DNA from: Paeniglutamicibacter antarcticus
GTDB lineage: Bacteria > Actinomycetota > Actinomycetes > Actinomycetales > Micrococcaceae
Direction of reading: 5' to 3'
NCBI RefSeq assembly: GCF_900010755.1
Contig: NZ_CZJT01000106.1
Span: 140,339-204,338, forward strand
Length of the DNA: 64,000 nucleotides
Numbering within the stretch: the stretch's first letter is position 1; the number at the start of each line of letters is the position of its first letter. This document shows, piece after piece, positions 38,982 through 48,219 of this stretch. The notes beneath the pieces are model-generated. The model made no database searches. It worked only from the letters and a program-made list of their open reading frames with translations, and had not been told where the DNA came from. A program made the translations under genes and the position numbers.

Positions 38982-40193
38982 TCAGGCGGACGCCACCACC
39001 AGGGAGGCACGGCGTGCGGCGGCCAGCCCCACTTCGAGATCGGCAATCAGGTCCTCAACCTGCTCCACGCCCACGCTGAGCCGCACCAGGTTCTTCGGGA
39101 CTTCCAACGGGGTTCCTATCACCGAGGCGTGTGTCATTTCCGAGGAGTAACACACCAGGGATTCGACCCCGCCCAGCGATACCGAAAGGGCAAAGAGTTC
39201 CGTTGATTCGGCGAAGGCCCTGGCAGCGGCCTCACCACCGGCAAATTGCAACGAAACGATGCCGCCAAATCCGTTGGACTGGGACTTGGCCAACGCGTGC
39301 CCGGGATGGGATTCAAGGCCTGGGTACAGCACCACCGATACCTCGTCCCGTCTCAGCAACCATTCGGCGATGGCCGCTGCATTTGAGCAGTGCCGCTCCA
39401 TGCGCAATCCCAGGGTCTTCAGCCCCCGCGCGGCCAGGAAGCAATCCTGCGGGCCGGCCACCGCTCCCCCGGCAAATTGCTGGAAGCCCACGGCCTGTGC
39501 CAAGGTCTCGCCGCGGAAGAAGCGGTCCGCCACAATCACGGCCCCGCCCAGTACATCCGAGTGCCCGCCAATGTACTTGGTGGTCGAATGCACCACCGCG
39601 TCGGCACCCAAGGTGAGCGGCCGCTGCAGGAACGGGGTGGCGAAAGTGTTGTCAACAACGAGCAGGGCGCCGGCGGCCTTCGCGATCTTCGCCCAACCGG
39701 AAATATCGGCGATGCCCAACAACGGGTTCGACGGGGTTTCAACCCAGAGCAGCGCCGTGGCTCCGGGCCGCACGGCCGCCGCAACAGCGGAAAGGTCGGT
39801 GATGTCCACCGGGGTGTTGCTGATTCCCCATTTTCCGTGCAGCCGGTTGATCAGCCTGTTGGTGCCGCCGTAGCCGTCGGCACCGAGCACTATGTGGTCC
39901 CCGGGTTCCAGCACCGCACGCAGCAGGGCATCTTCGGCGGCTATGCCGGAGGCGAAGGCGAAGCCCGCGTGCCCTGCCTCCAGGGAGGTTAGCTGGGTTT
40001 CGAATCCGTTGCGGGTCGGGTTGGAACCGCGGGAGTATTCATGCCCGTTGCGCAGGACGTTGATGCCGTCCTGCACAAAGGTGCTGGTCTGGTAGATCGG
40101 GGGAATCACGGCACCGGTCAGCGGGTCCGGTGCCTGGCCCGCATGGATGGCCAGGGTGTTGAAGGAGTGGAGGTATTTTTCGGAGGCGCTCAT
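38982..40193 (-). CDS. metB: Cystathionine gamma-synthase-type Cys/Met metabolism PLP enzyme
   Basis: 403 residues. The PLP lysine lies in VVHSTTKYIGGHSDV; EYSRGSNPTRN near the N-terminus and VESLVCYSSEMTHAS near the C-terminus are typical of the family. It most likely joins cysteine to an activated homoserine in the methionine pathway, though cystathionine gamma-lyase activity cannot be excluded. Three ATGs are stacked at the start; the third (40193) is best spaced (6 nt) from AAGGA. It begins 13 nt after the O-acetylhomoserine sulfhydrylase stop, so the two are co-transcribed and offer both trans-sulfuration and direct sulfhydrylation. Confidence 0.87.
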   Translation of the reverse strand: MSASEKYLHSFNTLAIHAGQAPDPLTGAVIPPIYQTSTFVQDGINVLRNGHEYSRGSNPTRNGFETQLTSLEAGHAGFAFASGIAAEDALLRAVLEPGDHIVLGADGYGGTNRLINRLHGKWGISNTPVDITDLSAVAAAVRPGATALLWVETPSNPLLGIADISGWAKIAKAAGALLVVDNTFATPFLQRPLTLGADAVVHSTTKYIGGHSDVLGGAVIVADRFFRGETLAQAVGFQQFAGGAVAGPQDCFLAARGLKTLGLRMERHCSNAAAIAEWLLRRDEVSVVLYPGLESHPGHALAKSQSNGFGGIVSLQFAGGEAAARAFAESTELFALSVSLGGVESLVCYSSEMTHASVIGTPLEVPKNLVRLSVGVEQVEDLIADLEVGLAAARRASLVVASA

Positions 40194-40206
40194 CATCATT
40201 CCTTGT

Positions 40207-41529
40207 CTATACGTTGGCGGTTTCAAGGACCTGGGTGCCGGATGCCCCGACCACCGCATCCAAGGCGGCGGTCAGGTCAGCAATCAGATCGGCTGCGTGT
40301 TCCAGGCCAACCGAGACGCGCAGGGTTCCGGAGCCGATCCCGGCTGCGGCCAGTTGGTCGTCGCTGAGCCGGCAGTGGGTCATGGCGGCCGGGTGCACAA
40401 TCAGCGAGCGGGCGTCCCCTATATTTGCCGCGAGGGCGAAGAGTTGCAGGGAATTGACGACCGCCGGAACCGCCGACGCGTCGAGAAGGTCAAAGGAAAA
40501 CACGCATCCGGTGCCGGACGGGAAGTCGCGTTCCGCCAGGTCATGGTCCTGGTGGCTGGCCACCGACGGGTGGTGGACCGTGGCCACTGCCGGGTGCGAC
40601 TGCAGCGCAGCAACCAGCGCCAGGACGTTATCCTGGGCCTTGGCCACGCGCAGGGACAACGTTTCGATCCCGGTGAGGATCGCCGAGGCGGAGGCCGGGG
40701 CCAGGCTCGGGCCCAAGTCATGCAGGAACTTGGAACGGGCAAGCATCAGGTATGCGCCGTCGCCGTAGCGTACGAGCAGTGAATCCCCGTCATAGCGGGC
40801 CTTGGGGGCCGCGATCTGCGGCCAGCGGGAGGCCTCCGAGAAATCGAAGGTGCCGGCGTCAATGACCAGTCCCCCAAGCACCGATCCGTGCCCAGCCAGC
40901 GCCTTGGTGGCCGAATGCACCACGATGTCGGCACCGAATTCGATGGGCCGGTAGGCGGCCGGGGTGGCGAGGGTGTTGTCCACGACCACCGGGATGCCCG
41001 CCGTGTGGGCAAGATCCGTGATGGCCCGCAAGTCAACCAGGGTGACCAGCGGGTTGGAGACCGATTCAAGCAGGAAGCCGCGGGTTTTCTCGGTGATGGC
41101 AGCCGCCCACGCGGCTGTGTCTTCGGGGTCCACGAAGGTGACGGTGATGCCGAAGTCGGCGAAGGTGTCGGTGAGCAGGTCAACGGTGCCGCCGTAGAGC
41201 TTGTTGGAGGCGACCAGGTGGTTAGGGCCCTGCAGCAGGGCCATCAGCGAGATGGCTACCGCCGCCTGTCCGGTGGCGGTGGCAATGGCGCCAATGCCGC
41301 CCTCCAGTGCGGCGGCCCGGGCTTCCAACACGGCAACCGTGGGGTTGCCGGTGCGCGAATAGGTGAAGCCTGCCTTCTTCAGCGAGAAGAGTTCGGCGGC
41401 GGTTGCGTAGTCGGGGAATTCGAAGGCCGCCGAGTTGTAGATCGGCACTGTCATGGGGCGGTGCGGGCCTGCGGGGCTGTAGCCGGAGTGGATCTCTGTG
41501 GTGGCGTGGTGCCTGGCGGTGCTGGCCAT
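40207..41529 (-). CDS. metY: O-acetylhomoserine aminocarboxypropyltransferase (sulfhydrylase)
   Basis: 440 residues, a Cys/Met metabolism PLP enzyme that makes homocysteine from O-acetylhomoserine and sulfide. PLP lysine in VVHSATKALAGHGSV; N-terminal TTEIHSGYSPAGPHRPMTVP and FTYSRTGNPT; C-terminal ANIGDARSLIVHPAAMTHCR is characteristic of the MetY branch and separates it from the neighbouring metB-type enzyme. It is first in a two-gene operon. A long hairpin lies 47 nt upstream and may end metE transcription or act as a leader. Confidence 0.9.
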   Translation of the reverse strand: MASTARHHATTEIHSGYSPAGPHRPMTVPIYNSAAFEFPDYATAAELFSLKKAGFTYSRTGNPTVAVLEARAAALEGGIGAIATATGQAAVAISLMALLQGPNHLVASNKLYGGTVDLLTDTFADFGITVTFVDPEDTAAWAAAITEKTRGFLLESVSNPLVTLVDLRAITDLAHTAGIPVVVDNTLATPAAYRPIEFGADIVVHSATKALAGHGSVLGGLVIDAGTFDFSEASRWPQIAAPKARYDGDSLLVRYGDGAYLMLARSKFLHDLGPSLAPASASAILTGIETLSLRVAKAQDNVLALVAALQSHPAVATVHHPSVASHQDHDLAERDFPSGTGCVFSFDLLDASAVPAVVNSLQLFALAANIGDARSLIVHPAAMTHCRLSDDQLAAAGIGSGTLRVSVGLEHAADLIADLTAALDAVVGASGTQVLETANV

Positions 41530-41575
41530 GATCGTGCCTTTCGGGGCCGAAAATTTATGGATGTGAAGGAAAGAT

Positions 41576-41639
41576 GGGGACGGGCTGGCACCTAGGGTAT
41601 CGATTTGCGGGTCGATGCCCCGGGTGTTTGCCCGTCCCC
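41576..41639 (-). terminator. Long extended hairpin between metE and metY
   Basis: GGGGACGGGC (41576-41585) pairs perfectly with GCCCGTCCCC (41630-41639). The interior continues with CACC/GGTG, GGG/CCC and ATCGA/TCGAT to a small tip. On the minus strand ATCTTTCCTTC follows. It is 95 nt beyond the metE stop and 47 nt before metY, so it may be a terminator or a regulatory leader of metY. Confidence 0.55.
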
Positions 41640-41734
41640 GTTGTCACCACTGGAATCCGCCAATGATCGGGACTCACGTTCGGGGTTCCAGCGGCGGTAC
41701 TAAGATGGCGCCTGGTCTGTTTAGGCGTGTCGGT

Positions 41735-44092
41735 TTAGACGTTGACGCCCAGGGTGGCGCGGGCCGCGATGGTTGCCTCCACGAGGTTTGCCAGCGACGC
41801 TTCGGTTTCCGCGTAGCCTCGGGTTTTTAGGCCGCAGTCCGGGTTGATCCACAGCTGCTTGGCCGGCAACGAGGCCAGAGCAATGTCGATGAGCTCGGCG
41901 ACCTCTTCGGTGGAGGGTACGCGCGGGGAGTGGATGTCGTAGACGCCGGGGCCGATGCCGCGGGAGTAGCCGAACTCGGTCAGGTCCGCGGTGACCTCCA
42001 TGCGGGAGCGTGCTGCCTCGATCGAGGTGACATCGGCATCCAGCGCGTCGATGGCGTCGATGATCTCGCCGAATTCCGAGTAGCACAGGTGCGTGTGGAT
42101 CTGGGTGGCGTCAACCGCGCCGGCGGTGGATAGCCGGAAGGAGTCAACCGACCACTTCAGGTAGGCCAGCTGGTCCACCTTGCGCAGCGGGAGCAGTTCG
42201 CGCAGCGCCGGCTCATCGACCTGGATGATGCCGATGCCTGCGGCCTGCAGGTCATCGATCTCATCGCGCAGCGCCAGTGCCACCTGGTTGGCGGAGAGCG
42301 CCAACGGCTGGTCGTCGCGGATGAAGCTCCAAGCCAAGATGGTGACCGGGCCGGTGAGCATGCCCTTGAGCGGCTTGGTGGTCAGCGATGCCGCGTAGGA
42401 GATCCACGGGACGGTGAAGGCCGCCGGGCGCGAGACGTCTCCCCAGAGGATCGAGGGGCGGGTGGCGCGGGATCCGTAGGACTGCACCCAGCCGTTTTCG
42501 GTTTCGGCAAAGCCGTCGAAGTTCTCGGCGAAGTACTGGACCATGTCGTTGCGCTCGGCTTCGCCGTGCACCAGCACGTCCAGGCCCAGGCGCTCCTGGA
42601 GTTCCACGACGCGGGCGATCTCCGCCTTGAGGAAGCGCTCATAGGCGGCGTCATCGATGCTGCCGTTGCGGTGTGCTGCGCGGGCGGTGCGGACCTCGCC
42701 GGTCTGCGGGAAGGAGCCGATGGTGGTGGTCGGCAGCGGCGGAAGCTCCAATGCGGCGTCCTGGGCGGCTTCGCGGATTTCGGCGCTGGCGCGGGAGAAG
42801 TCGGCATCGCTCAGTGCCGCCAGGCGTTCGCGGACCGCAGGGACCGTGGTTCCTGCAAATGATGCCCGGTGGTTGATCGCGGCCTCGGCGGCGGACAGTT
42901 CGGCGGCGATCGCCGATTCGCCCTGCGCCAGGCCCTTGGCCAGGGTGATGACCTCGGCGACCTTCTGGTTGGCGAAGGCCAGCCATTCGGGAAGGTGGCC
43001 CGGCAGGTTCTTTTCCAGGGTGACATCGTGCGGGACGTGCTGCAAGGAGGTGGCGGTGCCCACGGCGAGGACGCCGTTGACCTGGTGCACCTCGGATGCC
43101 AGCTCACGCAGGGTGTACAGCGAGGCGGCGAGGTCGTTGCGCCAGATATTGCGTGAGTCAACGACGCCTGCCACCAGCGTGGAACCTTCAAGGTCGCCGA
43201 GGAATGCGGCGGTTGGCAGTTGGCCGCGGACCAGGTCCGCGTGCACCGCCTCAACTCCGGCGCGGGCCAGCAACCCCTGGGTGGCGCCCGGTGCTGCGGC
43301 ATCCCCTGCGGTTCCGTAACCGGTGGTCACGAACAGTGCGGGGCGTGCGGTGGCCGCGGCCAGGGTGGTGTAGACGGTTTGGGCCAGGGCGCCGGGGATG
43401 GCGAGTTCGGCGCCGCGGTCGGTGACCAGTGCCGGCTCGTCAAGCTGCACCCACGGGGCACCGGCAGCGTTGAGTTCGGCAAGGATCTGCACGTAGGCGG
43501 CAACGACCTCATCGATGCGGCTCAGCGGATTAAAGCCCGCCACTGCCGAGTCCTCGGCCTTGGCCAGCAGCAGGTAGGTGATGGGGCCGACAAGCGTGGG
43601 GCGGATGGTGTTTCCGTTGGCCGCGTGGGCCTTGAAGTCTTCGACCAGCACGCTGGCGTTGGCGACGATCGGGGTGTTCTCGCCGATTTCCGGGACCAGG
43701 TAGTGGTAGTTGGTGTCGAACCACTTGGTCATTTCCAGCGGGGCGCGGGACTCGTCGCCGCGGGCCAGGACGAATGAGGCAGCGGTGTTGATTTTGCCAT
43801 TGGCATCTGCGAGGCCGGCGAAGCGGGTGGGCAGTGCGGAGAGGGCGAGCGTGGCGTCGAGGACCTGGTCGTAGTAGGCGAAGTCGCCGGGCAGCGACGC
43901 ATCGGCGGCATTCAGGCCAAGCCCGGTGAGCTTGGCAAGGTTTGCCTGCTGCAGTTCGCGGGCAGCTGCGTGCAAGCTGGCTTCGTCGGTGCGGTTGGCC
44001 CAGTGCGCTTCGAGGGCCTTCTTGAGTTCACGGTTTGGCCCGATGCGCGGGTAGCCGAGGATGGAGGCAGCTGGGAAGGTTGGCTTGCTCAT
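41735..44092 (-). CDS. metE: Cobalamin-independent methionine synthase
   Basis: 785 residues. MetE transfers the methyl group of 5-methyl-THF(Glu)n to homocysteine without B12. Zinc ligands are visible in [10 protein letters not shown] (His, Cys) and [12 protein letters not shown] (Cys), and the fold starts with [20 protein letters not shown]. Length is as expected for MetE (about 750-790). AAGGAG lies 8 nt before ATG 44092. It follows metF on the same strand after 103 nt, part of which is a 16-bp tandem repeat array, so expression is probably controlled by the SAM riboswitch ahead of metF. Confidence 0.96.
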   Translation of the reverse strand: MSKPTFPAASILGYPRIGPNRELKKALEAHWANRTDEASLHAAARELQQANLAKLTGLGLNAADASLPGDFAYYDQVLDATLALSALPTRFAGLADANGKINTAASFVLARGDESRAPLEMTKWFDTNYHYLVPEIGENTPIVANASVLVEDFKAHAANGNTIRPTLVGPITYLLLAKAEDSAVAGFNPLSRIDEVVAAYVQILAELNAAGAPWVQLDEPALVTDRGAELAIPGALAQTVYTTLAAATARPALFVTTGYGTAGDAAAPGATQGLLARAGVEAVHADLVRGQLPTAAFLGDLEGSTLVAGVVDSRNIWRNDLAASLYTLRELASEVHQVNGVLAVGTATSLQHVPHDVTLEKNLPGHLPEWLAFANQKVAEVITLAKGLAQGESAIAAELSAAEAAINHRASFAGTTVPAVRERLAALSDADFSRASAEIREAAQDAALELPPLPTTTIGSFPQTGEVRTARAAHRNGSIDDAAYERFLKAEIARVVELQERLGLDVLVHGEAERNDMVQYFAENFDGFAETENGWVQSYGSRATRPSILWGDVSRPAAFTVPWISYAASLTTKPLKGMLTGPVTILAWSFIRDDQPLALSANQVALALRDEIDDLQAAGIGIIQVDEPALRELLPLRKVDQLAYLKWSVDSFRLSTAGAVDATQIHTHLCYSEFGEIIDAIDALDADVTSIEAARSRMEVTADLTEFGYSRGIGPGVYDIHSPRVPSTEEVAELIDIALASLPAKQLWINPDCGLKTRGYAETEASLANLVEATIAARATLGVNV

Positions 44093-44145
44093 GGTGTTTC
44101 TCCTTGTAAGGGGCAGGGCTGCTTTAAGTGTTGAAAGTGTGGGCT

Positions 44146-44209
44146 GGTTGGATTGCGGTGCGGTTGGACGACTGCGCAGTTAGACGACCGCACGGTTAGA
44201 CAGCTGCGC
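44146..44209. repeat. Four tandem 16-bp repeats spanning the metF stop codon
   Basis: Units lie at 44146-44161, 44162-44177, 44178-44193 and 44194-44209 on exact 16-bp period, consensus GGTTAGACGACTGCGC with a few changes each. The metF stop lies in the last unit, so the array looks like duplications of the gene end into the metF-metE spacer. Confidence 0.8.
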
Positions 44210-45122
44210 GTTGGGCCCAGGCACTGTTGGCCAGCAGCCGGGTCCGCGGCAGTTCGAGCCGTTCGATGACATCGAGTGAGGCGCGGTGGTCGTTGAAGGT
44301 GTAGAGGTGGACGCCCGGTGCCCCCTCGTCGAAGGCCCGCCGGGCCAGGTTCACCGCGGCGCTCACGCCGATCTTGTGGCGTTCGGCCTCGGAACCTGCC
44401 GTGTCCAGTGCGTGTGCCAGGACCGGAGCCGGGTCCACCCCGACCATTGATGCCAAGCGGTTGAGCCGTTTGCTGCTGGCCAGCGGGATGACCCCGGGGA
44501 TGATCGGGATGCTTACCCCGGCCCGGCGGGCGGCCACCACCAGGTTGGTGTATTCCTCGGGCCGGAAATACACCTGGGTGATTGCGTAGTTCGCCCCCGA
44601 ACGTTCCTTGCCCAACAGCACCTCCACGTCGTGCTCAAACGACGGGGATTCGGGATGCCTGATGGGGTAGGCCGCCACGCCGACCCCGAGCCGGCCGCCG
44701 GCAAGTGCCGCCGAATGGTCGGTCTCAACCTCGCGGATCAGTTCGATCAGGTAGCGGGCGAAGGGGAATTCCCCGCGCCAGCCATCGGGATCGGTGGGCA
44801 AATCGCCACGCAGTGCCAGGACCCCGCGCACTCCGAGTGAGATGAAGTGGCGGATCAGGTTCTCAAGTGATTGACGGCTCTCCCCCACGCAGGTCAGGTG
44901 CGCCAACGGGCGCAGCCGGGTGTTCTGGACGAGGTGTTCGATCAGCTCCAGTGACGCCCTCCGGCGCTCGTGGGTTCCCGAGTAGGTGACCGAGACATAA
45001 TCGGGGTTGGTGGCCTGGAGGGCCTCGATACTGTTGAAGACGCCCTCGGTAGCGTCGCGGTTCACCGGCGGGTACAGCTCGTAGGACAGTGACGGCGGGG
45101 CCGCGGACGGTGAAATGCTCAT
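44196..45122 (-). CDS. metF: Methylenetetrahydrofolate reductase
   Basis: 308 residues, a FAD-containing TIM barrel reducing 5,10-methylene-THF to 5-methyl-THF. Family motifs: SYELYPPVN, VSVTYSG, HLTCVGESRQSLE, LALRGDLP, ANYAITQVYF and PIIPGVIPL. The start MSISPSAAPP (45122) follows GAGGAG by 6 nt, and that site lies inside a hairpin; the open frame upstream is the riboswitch leader. It supplies the methyl donor for metE directly downstream. The C-terminus ends inside a tandem repeat. Confidence 0.95.
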   Translation of the reverse strand: MSISPSAAPPSLSYELYPPVNRDATEGVFNSIEALQATNPDYVSVTYSGTHERRRASLELIEHLVQNTRLRPLAHLTCVGESRQSLENLIRHFISLGVRGVLALRGDLPTDPDGWRGEFPFARYLIELIREVETDHSAALAGGRLGVGVAAYPIRHPESPSFEHDVEVLLGKERSGANYAITQVYFRPEEYTNLVVAARRAGVSIPIIPGVIPLASSKRLNRLASMVGVDPAPVLAHALDTAGSEAERHKIGVSAAVNLARRAFDEGAPGVHLYTFNDHRASLDVIERLELPRTRLLANSAWAQRAAV

Positions 45123-45130
45123 GAATTGCT

Positions 45131-45146
45131 CCTCGTCTAAACGAGG
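45131..45146 (-). promoter_or_regulatory. Shine-Dalgarno-sequestering hairpin of metF
   Basis: On the minus strand CCTCGT-TTAG-ACGAGG folds into a 6-bp stem whose 3' arm is part of the metF ribosome site GAGGAG. It is the likely translational switch for the riboswitch upstream. Confidence 0.7.
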
Positions 45147-45229
45147 GAGGCCCCAAGGTACGCCACCAAAGCCCCAGTCATCCGGAACGGAAAACTGCGG
45201 CCATGGTGAGCGAATGCTGTGAAGCGGCT

Positions 45230-45345
45230 CCATCGCTTCTGGCTTTAGCACCCTCGCCAAACGGAGTCCCCTGCTGACAGGGAAATCCATCGGGTGATGG
45301 TTGCTGCGGCGTCAACGAGCCAGATCTCTCAGCCGCTCTTGATGG
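45230..45345 (-). ncRNA. SAM-I (S-box) riboswitch ahead of metF-metE
   Basis: On the minus strand CCATC at the 5' end pairs with GATGG at the 3' end (P1). Core motifs follow: ATCAAGAG, GCGGC/GCCGC (P2) enclosing CTGGCTCG-TTGACG, the junction CAGCAACC, CCATC/GATGG and CCCTG/CAGGG helices, and GGTGCTAAAGCCAG. These match the SAM-I consensus AUCAAGAG, GGCAACC, GGUGCYAAUUCC. SAM binding should lower metF and metE expression, here probably by exposing the Shine-Dalgarno-blocking hairpin at 45131-45146. The call rests on motifs, not a covariance search. Confidence 0.85.
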
Positions 45346-45734
45346 TTGATGAATTCATCATGTTCCACGTTTCACAGCGGCCGCAAGGTGCCGGCCAGGC
45401 AGCGTGTCACGAAGGGTCAGAACACTTCACATGACGATTTTTTGTCACTTTTGTCCACGTTGGCCGAGGAATTATTACGTTCAATGGAATGGTAATTTCC
45501 CCGGTTCTTCAATGGTTCTCCATTGGTTCGTTACTCGTCGCCTCCAGTGTGAAGCCATTGTGAACCGGAGACCCCTTACGTTCAGTGAGACGATAAGATA
45601 CTGTCTTCACGACAGGATCTTGTCGGATTGACCCACTTCGACCTTGTGCAAACCCGCACGCTGGCATGGTCCTGCACACTGGTGTTCCGTCTCGGCGGAA
45701 CACCCACCACGTAGACATAAAAAGGGGAATGGGA
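45346..45734. other. Non-coding region between the riboswitch and the SDR gene
   Basis: Contains the promoters of two divergent units. CAATGG-TTCT-CCATTG (45510-45525) and GGTGTTCCG-TCTCGG-CGGAACACC (45681-45704) are perfect inverted repeats; the latter lies 24 nt before the ribosome site of the SDR gene and may be its operator or leader hairpin. No coding content is seen. Confidence 0.5.
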
Positions 45735-46478
45735 ATGCAGCTTGCCAACAAGGTAGTCATCGTCACCGGTGGAGCATCGGGAATCGGGGGCGCCATTTCC
45801 CGGGTTTTGGTGGCCCGCGGCGCCAAGGTCGTCGCCGTTGACGTCAACGGCGAGGCCGGGGCCACGCTCAAGGGAGATCTCGGCGGCGACGTGCAGTTCC
45901 TGTTGGGCGACGTCAGCGACAAGGCAGTGGCGGCGGCGGCCGTGGAGCTGGCCAGCGAAACTTACGGCGGGTTGGACGCGCTGGTGAACAACGCCCATGC
46001 CTCTCGCCAAGCCATGTTCAACGACCTGACCGAGGAACAGTGGGAGCTTTCCTTCAACACAGGCTTCCGCGCCACCCGCCAATTCATGGCGGCCGCCTAC
46101 CCGCTGCTGGCGGTCAACGGCGGTTCGGTGGTGAACTTCGGCTCGGGTTCGGCGATGGTCGGCCAGATGACCCAGGCGGCTTACGCCTCCGCCAAGGAAG
46201 CCATCCGCGGGCTGTCCCGCGTGACGGCCAACGAGTGGGCCAAAGACAACATCCGCGTCAACGTCGTCTCCCCCATGGCGCTGACCGACGGTGTCAAGGC
46301 CTGGAGCGAAGCATACCCGCAGATGTACCAGGACTCCCTGGCCAAGGTCCCGCTGGGGCGCTTCGGGGATCCGGAAGAAGACGTCGCACCCATCGTGGCG
46401 TTCCTGGTCTCGGATGATTCGCGGTACATGACGGGCCAGACCCTCATGGCCGACGGCGGGGCAAACAAGCTCTACTAG
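45735..46478 (+). CDS. Short-chain dehydrogenase/reductase (SDR)
   Basis: 247 residues, classical SDR. Cofactor loop TGGASGIGGAISR, with Asp in AVDVN suggesting NAD(H); NNAH in place of the usual NNAG; catalytic Ser in NFGSGSAMV and YASAK; C-terminal TGQTLMADGG. The substrate is unknown. ATG 45735 is chosen over ATG 45729 because GGGGA is 6 nt upstream of it. A 9-bp inverted repeat in the leader suggests dedicated regulation. The dGTPase-like gene starts 195 nt downstream. Confidence 0.9.
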   Translation: MQLANKVVIVTGGASGIGGAISRVLVARGAKVVAVDVNGEAGATLKGDLGGDVQFLLGDVSDKAVAAAAVELASETYGGLDALVNNAHASRQAMFNDLTEEQWELSFNTGFRATRQFMAAAYPLLAVNGGSVVNFGSGSAMVGQMTQAAYASAKEAIRGLSRVTANEWAKDNIRVNVVSPMALTDGVKAWSEAYPQMYQDSLAKVPLGRFGDPEEDVAPIVAFLVSDDSRYMTGQTLMADGGANKLY

Positions 46479-46672
46479 CCAGTCTCCTGGTTCGGGGCGG
46501 GCGGTGCACACAGCCGGTGGCACCTCTCGCACCCGGACCCCGGGGCCCTGTCCGGGGACGCAGGCGGCCCCGCATCGAAGCCGCCGCGCGGGCCTTGGCA
46601 CGCGGGTTCTCGCTGGCCAACAAGCGTTTTACCGCCGGTTCACGACCGAGAACCACTAGGCTGGTGCGCACC

Positions 46673-48205
46673 ATGGAAAACAGGAACAATAACCACCAAA
46701 CCGGCGGCCGGGAACGGATCATCAGCGAGGACCCGCGTCCGGGCGAAGACGAATTCCGCGCCGATGTCGAACGCATTCGTTTCTCCCCCTATTTCTCCCG
46801 GCTTTCGGCAGTGACCCAGGTGATCCCGCAGGCCGGCGCCGGCACCGTGGTGCATAACCGGCTCACTCATTCCTTGAAGGTCTCGGCGGTTGCCCGTTCC
46901 ATCGCGATCGGACTGCGCACCGCCGACGAGCCCACGCGAAAGCTGGTGGCCGAACTCGGAGGGTGCGATCCGGTAGTGGTGCAGGCCGCGGCCGCCGCCC
47001 ATGACCTGGGGCATCCTCCCTTCGGGCACCTCGGCGAACAGGAACTGGACAGGGTGGCCAGAAACGTTTTGCGGCTGCCCGATGGTTTTGAGGGCAATGC
47101 CCAGAGCTTCAGGATCCTGACCGCGCTGGATAGTTGCGACGTCAGTGCCCGTGGGCTCAACCTGACCCGTGCGGTGCGGGCGGCCGTTTTGAAGTACCCG
47201 TGGACCCGCAATGAATGGCGTTCGATGCCGGGCCGGGGCCCCGAGCTGCTGCCCCGCGGGGTGGGCGAGGGCGGCGGAACCGCGGCGGTGAAGTACTCAG
47301 CCTATGACATCGAGGCCGCCGAGATGCGCGATGTGCTTTCGGTCTTCCCGCAGATCGCCGAGCACCAGCAAACCCTTGAATGCTCGGTCATGGATATCGC
47401 CGATGACATCGCCTATGCGGTCCACGACCTGGATGATTTCTACCGGGCCGGGGTGTTGCAGTACACCTTGGTTTCCACGGAATTGCGGGCGTGGATTGAC
47501 TCGGGCCCCGCCCTGGCCCGGCTTGAAGAACAGGAACTTGATCCGCGACGTCCCGGGCATGAACTCGAACGCACGTGGCGCCGGGTTGCCGCCAAGGACC
47601 CGTGGATCGCCAACGCCGATGCCTTCCGTGACTCAGTCAAACGGGTTGACAACGATCTTGTGGACGGACTGCTTTCCCTTCCCTACGACGGCGGCCTGGA
47701 TGCGGATCGTGCGGTCACGGCATTCACCAGGCGCTGGATCGACAGGCTCCAGGCATCAATCGCCGTGGAGAAGAACCCTTCGGTCCGCAGCGGGCATGTT
47801 CGTCTCACCGACGCTGCCTGGCACGACGTGGTGGTGCTGAAATTCGTCCATGCCCGGTTCGTCCTGGACCGCTCCGATCTTGCCTTGTACCAGCGCGGAC
47901 AGACACGCATTATCAGGTCGTTGGCCGAGGGTCTGACCGAGTGGTTGGACGATCCCCACGATGCGGCACGCGCACCGCGCAGGCTGTTGGATTCAGTGGA
48001 GGCCGCCACCGGCGAGTATGCCCAACTCTATGCAGGGTCCCCCGGGTTGCTGGGCGATGCCTCACGCAGTGAAATCCAGCGGCTGGGAAGATCACGGGCC
48101 ATCGTCGACTACATTGCCTCGTTCACCGATGCGCAGGCCGTCTCCATCAATTCCCTGCTCAGCGGCACCTCGGAGGCAATCTGGGACGCCGGCCGCGGCC
48201 TGTGA
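46673..48205 (+). CDS. dgt: Deoxyguanosinetriphosphate triphosphohydrolase-like protein
   Basis: 510 residues, HD-superfamily. The first metal motif is HNRLTHSLKVSAVARS, the HD pair is AAAHDLGHPPFGHLGEQ, and a distal Asp lies in MDIADDIAYAVHDLDDF. These proteins hydrolyse dNTPs to the nucleoside and triphosphate, regulating dNTP pools. The start MENRNNNHQT lies 11 nt after a TAGGCT-like -10 and has no Shine-Dalgarno site, as in leaderless genes. The extra open frame upstream is basic and not family-like. It converges on the DadA-type gene with 14 nt between stops. Confidence 0.9.
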   Translation: MENRNNNHQTGGRERIISEDPRPGEDEFRADVERIRFSPYFSRLSAVTQVIPQAGAGTVVHNRLTHSLKVSAVARSIAIGLRTADEPTRKLVAELGGCDPVVVQAAAAAHDLGHPPFGHLGEQELDRVARNVLRLPDGFEGNAQSFRILTALDSCDVSARGLNLTRAVRAAVLKYPWTRNEWRSMPGRGPELLPRGVGEGGGTAAVKYSAYDIEAAEMRDVLSVFPQIAEHQQTLECSVMDIADDIAYAVHDLDDFYRAGVLQYTLVSTELRAWIDSGPALARLEEQELDPRRPGHELERTWRRVAAKDPWIANADAFRDSVKRVDNDLVDGLLSLPYDGGLDADRAVTAFTRRWIDRLQASIAVEKNPSVRSGHVRLTDAAWHDVVVLKFVHARFVLDRSDLALYQRGQTRIIRSLAEGLTEWLDDPHDAARAPRRLLDSVEAATGEYAQLYAGSPGLLGDASRSEIQRLGRSRAIVDYIASFTDAQAVSINSLLSGTSEAIWDAGRGL

Positions 48206-48219
48206 CCATCCCGAGTTGG

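Noticed and set aside
41530..41734. Cobalamin or SAM riboswitch ahead of metY
   Set aside because: No B12-box or S-box core motifs; only an extended hairpin is present.
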